DNA from: Tomocerus qinae
Taxonomy: Eukaryota; Arthropoda; Collembola; Entomobryomorpha; Tomoceridae
Assembly: GCA_020055645.1 (NCBI GenBank)
Contig: CM034546.1
Span: 109,647,375-109,711,374, forward strand
Length of the DNA: 64,000 bases
Direction: 5' to 3'
The translations under genes and the position numbers were made by a program. This document shows, in pieces, positions 51,401 through 62,800 of this stretch (its first letter is position 1; each line of letters starts with the position of its first letter). The notes beneath the pieces were generated by a model. That model saw only the letters and a list, made by a program, of their open reading frames with translations. It did no database searches and was not told the DNA's origin.

Positions 51401-54400
51401 ATAGGTACGCAGTAGTCGTTTCCACTCTAGCTAGACTCCTTTTTGCGTTTCAAGCAAACATATTCTTCGTTCATGACTCTCTGTAACTACATACCTACCA
51501 CTTACTACAATTACTGACTACACAATGTATAATGTAAGTATCATCATATACATAGATAGAGGTACATCACAAGCCTAAAGCCACCCGACCCTCATGCCTC
51601 ATCCTCATCTAGTATAGTAATCTGTTACAGCAACTCACCATACATCAACTGCAATCAGCTACATTGTATTCCAATCCTTCTAACACAAGAGATAGTACTT
51701 CTATTGTACTTGCATATTATCAAATTAACTGTAATGCCTACTGCCTTATATTCTCTCTTTGAACTCGATTCGATAACATGCCGGATTTTAACCTAGGAAC
51801 TCCAGTCTCAGTATCCTGAATGTGTACTTACCAATTTGGGGTATTTTAAAGACAATTATAAGATACGTAGCGGAGGACATCTCTTTTTAGCTACGAAGTA
51901 AAATGTAACCGAGAAACTAAGTCCAGAGCAGTGTGTTCAGCTTTGAATCCAAAATTCCTCTAGAAAAAGATGTAAAAGCAAAAACGGCAGAACAATTGGG
52001 TTGCGCTTTATGTCGTATTAACATCAGTATTCTGTTTAAAATTAGTAGTATTGATTGATGTTTTAGAATTTATACTATGCACAGAGAAGTGCACATCCAA
52101 AGAATTAATGTAAGATTTTAAAATCATTTTTTTACAATACAAATCTTCAAATATTATTGTTTAGTAATTTGATAGATTCGATTTTCGTATGGTTTTAGCT
52201 TAGTTAAAGGTATCAACCCATTTGCTCCCGTATTGCACCTGCTCCCCTATGGCATCTGCTCCCAGTGACACCTTCTCCCTATGATATCTGCTCCCATGTA
52301 TCATGTTCTGTTCCTATTTTCTATTCCTTACAAATATCTGCTTTTTGTCTCACCGAACTCCAGTCAAAGTTTACTCACTTAAATGCATGTACATACTCTG
52401 AGTAGCTTAATCAAATCCACCTCTTTAAGGCTACATCCTCCTCCTTTTTCTAAGTCCTACATACCTATTATCCCTTAGCGTAAAACAACTGGGTTGGGCT
52501 TTCAATGTTGTATTAACATCAATATTCTGTCCATCATATTATATAAGTAGTATTGATGTTTTAGAATTTTTAATATACACAGAGAAATACATATCGAATA
52601 AATTAATGTAAGATTTTAAAATCATTTTTTCACATTACAAATCTTCAAATACTATTGTTAACTATTTTAATAGGTTCTTTCATTCTGTCGATAAAAATTC
52701 ATCCACAGTGAAACACGGTCTAGGTTCCCTAACTCTTAAATGGAGGCTGCTACTGAAATGAGGCTACAATCATTGGAAAGAAAGCAATATTTGCAATCGG
52801 AATAAATATAAGAAATATATTATTGGTTTAGACCTACACCTAATTCGATGTGCAACAAAAATTACCAAATTTTTGCCCAAAATATCCTTGGCCTAAGGTC
52901 AATAAAAATGTAAACCTATAAACTAAACCAATAAAATATTGAAAGGTCGACAGTTTGAAGCAAACCTATTAAATTACTTTGCAATAATATTTGAAGATTT
53001 GTAATGTGAAAAAATGATTTTAAAATCTTACATTAATTTATTCGATATGTATTTCTCTGTGTATATTAAAAATTCTAAAACATCAATACTACTAATATAA
53101 TATGTTGAACAGAATATTGATGTTAATACAACATTGAAAGCCCAACCCAGTTGTTTTAAGCGAAGGGATAATATTTGTAATAGGTATGTAGGAGTTAGAA
53201 GAAGGAGGAGGATGTTAGCATTAAGTAGGTGGATTTGATTAAGCTACTCAGAGTATGTACATGCATTTAAGTGAGTAAACTTTGACTGGAGTTCGGTGAG
53301 ATAAAAAGCAGACATTTGTAAGGAATAGAAAATAGGAACAGAACATGAATGCACGAATAGAGCAAAGAAAGGTACCTACGGAGTGTTGTCCTGGGTGTAG
53401 TTTTATTAGGGAATGCTTAGGCAGTGTAGATTGCATGTGTATGAAAAAGTGGAGAGGAAAAGGAAGGAAAGGTAAGGTATGTAAATAGGTAGTTAAGGAA
53501 AGGTAAGTATTTTAATAATCAAACCGCCCCGAGAGAGGTACAGGCGTGAGTGAGAGAATGGAGAACAAGAGCAGTGTACAAGTATTGACAATAGAAACCG
53601 AATTTAGGGAAAGATGATTGGAATTCGGTTATTAATAATGTAGGAAAAAAGTGCCAAATTATGTCAGCTGTTGACCCACATTTGGATGTTGCTATTCCAT
53701 TTTTCCCCGTATCGATCTGCGTGAGCCAACTGCTTCCGCATCGAAGGTCTTTAACCCCTACTGCGCCGTTGCCAAACGAAAAGCTCCGTATATTCCTCAC
53801 TTCAGTACACTCATGCACACTCAATACCTATCTATGTACAGTAGTGTATACTTGTATGTATACAGACTGAGTGATGTGTGTAGTAGTAGCAGAGCAACTA
53901 GAGGAATACAAAAGCCAGACGAGACTCGACTAGCTCACTAGTGTATTCACTCACTACGTCCAGCACAGCTCTATATCATAGTACAAGTCTCTATGCTGTA
54001 CACTATTCTATGTATTAATAAAGAGAAGAAAGTACAGAGTACTCTCTTATACATGTAGGAGTACCTATAAGATAGTTAAACTTAGACGGAATATGAAAGC
54101 TTATGGGTCTGAAGAAGGCTCGGCAAGTATTATGCAAGGCACACACAAATACAAACACAAATAGAGCCCAATCCATGTAGACTTAAGCCTAAGCCGAATT
54201 CTCCACAAAAGTCAACTCAAATTAAATCCATGTATTTCTCTCCATCTTCTCTGTACTTGTGTCTGAGTCTGACTCTTGCCTACACACAACATTTATTGCA
54301 CATTATTTGTCCACTGTCTCATCCAAACCAAAAATAGGTCTTTACTTTTACGTAAACCTATTACGTGTCTTCACAGGATAAATATAATATGTTAGTTGAT

Positions 54401-57400
54401 CGTGTTTTCTACGCTTTCATAATATATTATACAAACTTTGTATCCTACTCCTTATGGGAGAGTACACTTTATACATATTAAATGACTATTCTATGTATTC
54501 TATATCCAAATGTCTAGTCCTATTAATATGTATGCTAGTAATAATAGATATTAAAGTAGTATAGAATGACAGGCTCATTGGTTTGGTGCATGCAAGTTCC
54601 GTTGTGCCTTCAGGTATTTATCTATATAGCCCATGTGTAGGTATTTGCTCAAAGGAGTATTTCGACCTGTATATTGTATAGAATGGAATATCCGTCATTG
54701 TCAAGTCAACTGGTAGTAGCGGTTATGAATCGGGTAGCTTACCCCTGTTGGTAGACATAATATTGAACGTGGGTAGGGTATTGTCCCGATTTTTTAGAGC
54801 CGAACCCAACTGCAGACAGCTTGTACCCAAAAAGCTTCTCCGACAATATACTCGGAAATACGTCCAAGTCACATCACATCATAGAGCAAAGCCAGACAGA
54901 ATAAAGTAACCCAAACGGAGTCGCACGTAGAAATACATACATATCTCCCTCCACTATGGCACTAAAGTTATATATCACGGCCTACATTGTCTTACACACA
55001 CATTGGCTAGGATGTAGGATAGCGTCAATAAAACATTCCTGTCGTGGCCCCAAAACGACTAACTGCTCTCTTGTCTATCTCTAGCATACCAATTTCCCAG
55101 ACTTAATGAGTTAGTAACGTAGAATTATTACGTGTGTCTAGCTTCTAGATCTTGATACCTATAGACACGCATTTTCCACACACAATCGCATCCCCTACAA
55201 ACGGAGAAAATCGCGAGACTATTAATAGTAATAATTTCGTAGATTCCTAGAATTTGCATGTTACATACAATACAGACGGCATTTATGCTAAATATAAGAT
55301 TTGTAATGAAATGAATGGGGAATAAAATAGGGATACATGTATGCCTGGAGTTGTTTGTCTCTGCTTAATGTGTAGTTGATTATGTTTATTCCCTTCCATT
55401 GTAAGATGCAAATTACTTTCCATCCAGTTCCGAGGAGAGAAATAGAAACGGATTTATTGTATTTGCGAAAATGCTTAGCATGGAAGTATGTAGTTGTTAA
55501 TAGTAGCAATGAATTTCATCGTGAGTGGGAATATGCTGAAACAAATCGTAGCAAAGTGTTAACGTATGTAATGGAATGGAACTGGGGCAAATGCTGATAA
55601 CAAAGTAATCAGCATACACAGACCAGAATTGCACCTGATCAATTCTATATGGATCTGAATGCTGGTATTATTGTTCAGCTGCATTGTATTCAATATGATA
55701 TACTTTTGCACAAGTGCCTTATTGTTAATACTTTATTGTTATACTAAATACATCAGCTAAAATGTACATACCTAGAGGAATGGTATTTGCATATGTTTAC
55801 TTTTGATAGTAAATATGCACACATGCCCCAAATTCATAAGATAGGTACCTAGACAGTTCATTCCCACAGCGTAACAGTTGATAGAGTTCGAAGGACGATT
55901 ATTTTTCAATATAAGCACTTGCTGTAAACAATTTTGATTCTAATGCTCTCCTAATTGAGATAACTTTTAAATCTTAATGTTTCTATCTACAGACTTGCTT
56001 ACATAATTTACAATAAATTCATATCCATAGAATTAATGTCAGATTTTAAAATCATTTTTTCATATTACAAATCTTCAAATATTATTTTTACGTAATATAA
56101 TAGGTTGCTTCATCCCGGCGATTTTTCAATAGTGTTCTACTTTAATAGGTACGATTTTCCCGACGCAAACAATTCATACATAGCTAAACACGGTCTAGGT
56201 TCCCTAACTCTTAAATGGAGGCTGCTACCGATATGAGGCAACCACCATTGGAAAGAAAGCAATATTTACATGGGAATAAATATAAGAAATATTTTATTGG
56301 CAATGCGTTGAGTTTACCGCACCTATTAAAATTGGATATAATAGTTGGTCAGAATGAAGGAACCTATTATATTACATAGCAATAATATTTGAAGATTTGT
56401 AATGTGAAAAAATGATTTTAAAATCTTACAATAATTCTTTTGATATGCATTTCTAAATATAAGTTAACGAACTCTCGAATATAAAGTTTATCTCTTTATG
56501 TCATTATCTATGCGTGTACACATTTGTAATTTTAGTGGCTTAGCTAAATGAATTTTTATATGCATAATTAATGTATTGAACATGAGGTAATATAATTGCC
56601 TAAAATTGGAAGGGGGTATATTGACAGAATTTAGGAAACTGCTTCAGACTGGTATAATCGTGATAAGGAAAAGTGCAAGAGTTCATTTCATACGGCATAC
56701 TTTCAACTATTAATTTTATTGTTTATTTCCGAAAAGGGAAACTCTCGGAACTAGTAGTGGGACGATGTAGATTCATGATACTACTATAGACTTTAACAAA
56801 CCTCTATATATCCTTAATATTTCTATATAACTCCTAGTACGTTAAAAACTGCAAATCGATTCCCTTGGTATATAAGTAATTCTATGGCTGCTCTAAATAC
56901 TGGAGTACTACATGAATGCTAATAGGTAGATAGCATATACTTTTGGTACTAATAGGAGTCTTAGGTACTGCCCGCTTTTACTTTCGTATGTGAAGTGATG
57001 ATTATACACTTTTACTGTATTCCAGGACGTAATAGGCTTTTCGGATTTGTTTGCTAGTCGACCGTTCTGACATAATGTCACGAAAGGCTATAACACTTGC
57101 ACGTATGCTACGTAAGGCGAGACGAATATTGCCACGCACCATTATAATGACCAGTACTCGTCTATATAGCATCACATAACAATAACACATTCTCTTACGT
57201 AACCAATTTCCAAATAGCTCTGTCCATAGTTATGAGCAATGAACTCACATGCACATAAATAGTTCATTTAATTCATAATAATAATAATCTTGTCTTCAGC
57301 CACGTTTGAGTAAACAATCTTTTATTTTGATGAGAAATACTTTGCGTATAGGCAAGGCTGTACCACCTAATGCCAGAGTAGTTAATGTCTTGATTTTTGT

Positions 57401-59852
57401 AAACAGTGTAATTACTTGGAGGATTAACATCAGCATCAACTTTGATAGTAAATAGAGATAAGGCATTGATTGTAAGTCGAAGCAGATTCATTACACGCAG
57501 ACACGACACTTATTGGTACATATGAGTAAATGCATCTCAAGCATTTACCTGTGTGTGTGAAATAATAAATTGCAATTAAGTTTTTATTACGTTATGCTAT
57601 GCTATTTACTTACATGCAAAATTACTATCGCTGATAAGCACTTTTTATGCTTATTTATTCAAATCTTTAGATTTAACATGTAATATTAGCTTAGGTAGTA
57701 GCTACTTTTACGTAACATTTAATTTAAATACGTTTAACCTATTAAGCAATACTTTCTCGCACTGTTGAATGTCTCGCCAAGTGCAATTGACTGTAGAGAT
57801 AGAGATATACACAGAAGGTCTCTCTCTCTACTATCCAAAATGTCTCGTGTCTGTCTCAGTGCATGAAATAATCATAGCCTGTCATTCTTTAAGGTACATT
57901 GTTAAAGAGCAAAGTTCGTAGAATACTATCTTAATGTCAGCAAATTCCACGCTGTAATTTTAGTGATATAATAAATGTGTCAGCACTATCTCATGGGATG
58001 TGCCCACTAAAATACTTAATCCTGTCGGAAATCTTACTTCTAAATATGTATGTATTTGTTATATTACCTGAAACACTTTTGCCGCATTTCGTTTGGAATC
58101 CAATATTATCTACATGTGTACATTGGGAATATTTTAATTGATGACGATTTTAATTAATTTAGCCGTCAAGTTCGGTCGTATGTCGAAGAAGCAGCGAGAA
58201 AAGGTGGAGGATGAAGTTCGTTACCACAGAGCCCAAATGAAAGTGCCCCCTAATAGTGTAGAAGCTGCCCCAGACTCCTCTGTTTTCGACCACACAAATC
58301 TTCCCTCATCCTCAGACCAGTTGCCCTATCCCCATACAAATACTTACAATCACTACGAGTAAGTCACTTTAACTCTTGGATTTATTATTGGAGGAATGGT
58401 GTTAAGTCGGATCTATAATGTCTGGAATGTAGACTGACGGATTGAGGTGGAAAAAGGATTACGTGGTATAATTCGCATGTTTGGTGATTTTGCAGGTACA
58501 CCCCGAATGGACCTGCTTCTTACTTTGGAGGTCCTCCCAGTGCGGGCGTTAGCTATGATACTATAGGACCCGATTTTGTAGATTCGACAACGAATACTAG
58601 TGGAGCTGGTTTTGAACCTAGGTCTAATTCATCAGAATTACCCGACTCACAAGGGCCGATGTTGATGAGTTCGTCAATACCCACTACCACAGCTCATCCC
58701 GCAGATTCAGTTCAGATCTCCGAGCTACTAGCCAGAACTATCACAGATGCTCATAACAGAACATGCCTCTATTCCAATGGTATGGGTAATGAACGAATAT
58801 TTCATTTGCACACACATTTCACTCTGTACAGTATGTTTACTCATAGCACTTTGCACAAGCACTGATTTTGTGGTTTGTAAAAATCAAGATAATTTATGAA
58901 AAATGTTGATAGTATGCTTTGAAAAATGTACTTACAGAAATAAAATCTGGGCCATTTATGTCTAGTGTGAGATAAAATGAATGATGGTGTGTTTTGTATG
59001 AACAGAGCAAGTAGCAGAGATGCTCCGACGTCCTCAGGACATCTCAAAAGTTTTATATTACAAAGATTTAAGTCACGAAGAGTTGTGGCTGGAGGCGGCA
59101 TCCCGCCTGACGGGAGTTGTTCAACAAATTATCGAGTTCGCCAAGATGGTGCCGGGCTTCATGAAGTTGCCACAAGACGATCAGATAGTTCTCCTAAAGG
59201 CGGGCGCCTTTGAGCTGGTCGTTCTCCGTGTTTCACGGCATTTTGATCCAGCGACCAACTCCGTCCTCTTTGGAGAGACACTCTTGCCACCGGAAGCCTT
59301 TTTAACGGCGGACACCACAGAAATGAAGCTTGTCTCTTCCCTGTTTGATGTAGCTCGTGCCCTCGCCGAACTCAAACTCAACGATACGCAACTTGCCCTC
59401 TACTCCGCCTTTGTCCTCCTCTCTCCGGGTAATAAACGTAAACACTCATTAATACTCTTGCACATCAATAATCATATTAATCCAATTATTCATGAGTTAT
59501 TTGTGCATTTCGTTGATTTTTGTGATAAAGACCGACCGGGCCTAAAAGGTACGGGAGAGATTGGTCGACTAAATGGGGCAGTTCTTCGGTCGCTTAGGTT
59601 TGAAGTTGTTAAGACGCATCGCCATCCAATTAAGGGAGATGTAACGGTCGTGGACGCCTTGCTAGCACGTGTACCTCAGCTAAGGTGAATGTCGCTTATC
59701 ATTGAACTTTAAAAAGGGAACAGTTAACAAAACGGTTTTTGTCTAGGGAATTGGGACTTCTCCATCTGGAAGCTTTGGGAAGACTCAGGAGAATGTCCCC
59801 ACACTTGGAGTTCCCTGCCCTGCACAAAGAATTATTTGCTGTTGACACGTGA
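42365..59852 (+). CDS. Hr3: Nuclear receptor HR3 (ROR family, NR1F), long isoform
   Basis: Exons 42365-42470, 49974-50201, 58163-58358, 58496-58779, 59006-59428, 59531-59684 and 59747-59852 join in phase to 1497 nt, 498 residues. The A/B region MDMWEKIW...GSIK resembles the insect HR3 start (FDMW...GSIK). The DNA-binding domain (43-108) has both four-Cys fingers, P-box CEGCKG (60-65) and C-terminal extension [19 protein letters not shown]. The hinge carries AAPDSSVFD and PSSSDQL, as in insect HR3. The ligand-binding domain is about 276-498, with [38 protein letters not shown] and AF-2 helix LHKELF (489-494). HR3 is an ecdysone-induced nuclear receptor that binds extended AGGTCA sites as a monomer and helps switch on FTZ-F1 during moulting. 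The protein ends VDT, slightly short of the fly C-terminus. Confidence 0.96.
42471..49973 (+). other. HR3 intron after exon 1 (7.5 kb)
   Basis: AT-rich intron. No conserved coding exon. Simple repeats and TACCTA/TAGGTA motifs abound. Open stretches near 43045 (+) and 45387-45605 (-) have no recognisable similarity and lack supporting splice context. Confidence 0.65.
49974..50201 (+). CDS. Hr3: HR3 exon 2, DNA-binding domain
   Basis: Encodes [17 protein letters not shown] onward: finger 1 Cys 43, 46, 60, 63; P-box CEGCKG; finger 2 Cys 79, 85, 95, 98; ending CLRLGMSRD plus one base before GTAAAA. It is nearly identical to insect HR3. The acceptor is TTTTTAG. Confidence 0.98.
50994..51032 (+). 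promoter_or_regulatory. ROR-type half-site and palindrome inside HR3 intron
   Basis: AAGTAGGTCA (50994-51003) is close to the ROR/HR3 monomer consensus of an AT-rich 5' extension plus AGGTCA. CCCGTTATAACGGG, a perfect palindrome with Myb-like AACGG halves, follows at 51019-51032. Function is conjecture. Confidence 0.25.
51988..52190 (+). repeat. Solo arm of the foldback family
   Basis: Matches the inner half of the left arm of the neighbouring element in order and orientation: GGGTTG.GCTTTATGT, TATTAACATCA.TATTCTG, GTAGTATTGAT..TGATGTTTTAGAATTT, AATTAATGTAAGATTTTAAA, ACAAATCTTCAAATA. It has no matching inverted partner of its own nearby. More diverged than the two arms at 52.3-53.3 kb are from each other. 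Confidence 0.75.
52224..52300 (+). repeat. 17-bp tandem repeat (CTGCTCCC core)
   Basis: Five units share CTGCTCCC or a variant of it, beginning near 52224, 52241, 52258, 52274 and 52290, with ATGGCATCT/ATGATATCT between them. The array abuts the left end of the large inverted repeat. Confidence 0.75.
52302..53347. mobile_element. Large foldback element with arms of about 390-400 bp
   Basis: The left arm (52302-52691, starting CATGTTCTGTTCCTATTTTC) and right arm (52947-53347) are reverse complements with scattered mismatches and small indels, separated by a spacer of about 255 bp. Matching landmarks include TTTACTCACTTAAATGCATG, CTACTCAGAGTATG versus CATACTCTGAGTAG, CAACTGGGTTGGGCTTTCAA and the palindrome GATTTTAAAATC. 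No transposase-size reading frame is present. Related copies occur elsewhere in the window, so it is a dispersed family, most simply a non-autonomous foldback or MITE. Exact ends and target duplication are not clear. Confidence 0.85.
53348..56016 (+). other. HR3 intron 2, middle part
   Basis: Non-coding intron. A short segment at about 53640-53810 has more balanced base composition and is open on the - strand for 101 codons, but I recognise no domain. The rest is simple-sequence and AT-rich DNA. Confidence 0.6.
56017..56453. mobile_element. Second foldback-family copy, short arms
   Basis: Arms of about 100 bp (56017-56115 and 56350-56453) are inverted copies of each other and match the inner arms of the element at 52.3-53.3 kb. 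The spacer shares GGTCTAGGTTCCCTAACTCT, TAAATGGAGGCTGCTAC and GGAAAGAAAGCAATATT with that element's spacer. It is therefore a truncated or internally derived relative. Confidence 0.85.
56454..58162 (+). other. HR3 intron 2, 3' part
   Basis: AT-rich, no exon or repeat family recognised before the acceptor TTAATTTAG at 58162. Confidence 0.65.
58163..58358 (+). CDS. Hr3: HR3 exon 3, C-terminal extension and hinge
   Basis: Completes the DNA-binding region with [19 protein letters not shown] (the extension that reads bases 5' of AGGTCA). It continues with a hinge containing APDSSVF and [17 protein letters not shown]. The end is phase 2 at GTAAGT. Confidence 0.96.
58496..58779 (+). CDS. Hr3: HR3 exon 4, hinge
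   Basis: Encodes [16 protein letters not shown] to [33 protein letters not shown] matches the insect HR3 hinge (ADYVDSTTYEPRS). [13 protein letters not shown] corresponds to the start of the ligand-binding region. The end is phase 1 at GTATGG. Confidence 0.93.
59006..59428 (+). CDS. Hr3: HR3 exon 5, ligand-binding domain
   Basis: Encodes the main part of the domain, [20 protein letters not shown] through [12 protein letters not shown]. It contains the nuclear-receptor signature [20 protein letters not shown]. The end is phase 1 (CCG G, then GTAATA). Confidence 0.97.
59429..59530 (+). other. Hr3: HR3 102-nt intron, in frame and free of stops
   Basis: The intron between LLSP and DRPGL is 102 nt (34 codons) and open in the HR3 frame. 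Removal is supported by the family alignment (fly ..LLWPERNGVRG..). Retention would insert 34 residues in the ligand-binding domain without a frameshift. Confidence 0.8.
59531..59684 (+). CDS. Hr3: HR3 exon 6, ligand-binding domain
   Basis: Encodes [19 protein letters not shown] to [20 protein letters not shown] plus two bases. KGDVTV.D.LL...P matches insect HR3. The donor is GTGAAT. Confidence 0.93.
59747..59852 (+). CDS. Hr3: HR3 exon 7, AF-2 helix and stop
   Basis: Encodes [20 protein letters not shown] and then [14 protein letters not shown], with TGA at 59850-59852. LHKELF is the activation-function-2 helix (fly LYKELF). The acceptor is GTTTTTGTCTAG; the intron before it is only 62 nt. 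Confidence 0.96.
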
Positions 59853-62800
59853 TTCGTAATTTTTTAAAGGTAATATAAATAAAAACTCGGGCTAGCGAGT
59901 GTCCAATAGCAGCAAAATTGACAGCTGAGTGTCTATCTACTTTTCAAAAAAAAGTTTTCATGAAACCGTGTCACTTGTCTATTTGCATGATGTCAATTAA
60001 TTATTACTTTAACCACTTCGTTTGTTTTTGTTCTGTAATTTCGTGTACACCCTTTATCATTTGTTATAATTTCCTCTTTTTGTCTCACAAATCAGAATTT
60101 CTAGAAAACTTGATGCTCATTTAAAATCTTGTTTGTTTCACCCTTTTTTCCTTTTGTTGTTGTGTTTGTTACTCTTTCATCCAAATTAACTCAAATTGGA
60201 AAGGCCTCTTTAATTGTTAGAGATAACCAGCTTAGACCTCGAAGGGTGTTATAATTTTCAATTTATTTTTTATAAACTTTTTAACCGTACTGTAGATATT
60301 GTTGTGCGTTGGTGTATGTGACGTATTTTTAGGTGGAGCTGTGCCTGTGTCTCTCTGTCTCTCCTGGAGTTCGTACCTGTTGTAGCGGCAATCACGTGAT
60401 TTAAAAAAGAAGAAATGGCTCCACTCGACTCTGTACAATTTAGGGGGGTTGTGGTTTCTCCAATTTATTTAATTATGTATCATCTACTATATTATATTGC
60501 ACCTCCAATTAATAAACTTTTGCTTATTGTGTTATCATAACTATAACTGATTTTATCTGCCTATTCTCTGATCTAGTGCCCATCACGTCATCCCAACAAC
60601 CGGATGGCAGACATTTTTCAAACAGAGTCATTCATAATATATAATAATATACTGAAAGTACAACGATAATATTAAATATTATGTATTAGCCAGAAACTTT
60701 CTTTGATGTACACGTATCGTTAAAAAAAATCCAAAATCTTAAACAGTAATTTATTGACCAGAAATGAACATTCAAAAAAAAATAAAAGAATCTGCATCAT
60801 ACTGTATATAAAGGGGCGGCAGCGCAAAAAAGCATGTGCCATTTTGTGTGATGGGTAGTAGACGGAGCAGTATCGTAATAGTGCTACTAAAAATCCCTTT
60901 TACAATACAACAACATAGTATCAGAAAGTAGACTACTACCCACCAGTACCATAATTCTCCCAAAAGAAAGTAAAGAGAAAGTCCCACCTGAGCAATAACA
61001 ATCATTTTTATACCAAAGGAAATACAATACAGTAAATCTAACAGTAGTAGTGGGCGAAATGATACAGTAAAATGTAAAACGTAAATGTAATGAACGACGA
61101 TGATGATGATTTTGTATCCGTAATGTACAACATCTTGTATAAAAAAGTTGCTTTTCCATTTAAAGATTCAGTATCTATCTATATTTAGTAGAATGTAGGG
61201 AATCGCGAAAATAATGTTCTAGCTAAGTAAATATAGTAAGGGAGAAAGTAATGCCGTAATTTATAGTTATATTAATACAAATAGAATTTAATTGCAGTTA
61301 CTCCTCCTTTTATAAGATAGAGATAGCCAGAGGAGTGAGAGTAACCTGTTCCTATATATTATATCGTTAATTACTCTATCATGATTTAAATAACAGAAAA
61401 TTTTAAATATTTTGTACTGTTGGTCGAGTAATCTTGTATACTGTTGCATGATCATTGTCGTTTATTGTAATTTTATGAGATGATATGAGACATTGTTGAT
61501 GTTGACTGTGTTCTGTTATTCGGGCGGGTCTGTAAATTACGTTTTTGATGATGCAGAAAGAATATTAGATACTTATAACAATAGAAAATAATATACATGA
61601 ATACAAATTAATTTATTAGAAAGATAGGTCTATTGAAAAACTGTTTTTTCATAAATTATTATAAATACTATACTAAGATACAATTAAGAAGCGCAGTACT
61701 CCCTTTAAAACTTATTCATACGTAAATAAACATACATAATATATTCAAAATCTTCAAAAAACCTCAGATATTTAAAAAAAATTCATACATACGTACATAT
61801 ACAGTGCTATTAAAGTACACAAATAGAAAGTCATAAACGTAAACTGCAATTGAATTTATATGATGCTAGGGAGAATATAGGAAAATCATAGGGAAAACTT
61901 TTAGCAGCCTATATATACACAAGGATCGGATGTACAAAAATTTCTCAAAATTCTTATAATTTCAATTTAATTGCACTCCAGGGATTTTAATTGTAGGCAA
62001 TGACAAATTCAGTATCGTACTATCCACGTGGAATACAAATTTACACACACAAACAACTTTGGACTCGAAAATTAAAATTCGGGGTAATTTATACCCGATT
62101 CAAGCTCTATCTACTATATACTATATTAACAATAACACAAAATTCGATAATGCAAATCGAGAATTAGAAATTTCTATGATTTACCTCAGCTCAGTCTTTC
62201 TTTGAAATAGAAAGAGCGAGACGGCAGTAACAGAGAGACTTTCTCCTTTCAATTGCAGGCTGGTTGATTGGCATGAGGAAAGAATCACAATTGTAATGAA
62301 CAGAAAATCAACTTTAGTATACTCAACATATTTCTGGGATCCTTTCGTTCGAGTCTGGAAACTCTACGACTGACCCTGAGATGTTTTGTACAATTAAAGT
62401 CGACACATAAAATATTGTTATTTAATTCATAGTTAGAATTTGTTCCAAATTGTTTTACTACATTAAAAATGCATTTTTATACGCTTCAAGCAATGTTTTA
62501 TAAATAAAATTGTCAATTTAATATTATTACATATAATACTATTACCCTCAGGGCAGTTGACTTCTTGATAAGCACCGTTGCAACTTTTTATTATTGTGTA
62601 CGGAGGAGAGTTTGTATCTAATCTACTATTCATTATTCTAATAAATCAATTAAAACGCAATTTGTATTTAATCCATTCCATAATTAAATTCTCATCTATC
62701 TATATAAATAGGTTGGTGAAGGGTCTTTCTTAAAGACTAAGAAAAAAACAGCATATTATAGGCATTTGTGAAGATATTTGAATTAAGCTGAGATTTTTAT

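Larger units (their letters stand above)
50202..52301 (+). other. HR3 intron 2, 5' part
   Basis: Non-coding. It contains an AAGTAGGTCA site at 50994-51003 and a perfect 14-bp palindrome at 51019-51032, a solo foldback arm at 51988-52190, and a 17-bp tandem array at 52224-52300. No exon recognised. Confidence 0.65.

Noticed and set aside
53519-53824. Minus-strand 101-codon frame in the HR3 intron
   Set aside because: No domain recognised and open frames on both strands; could be a transposon remnant but nothing supports that.
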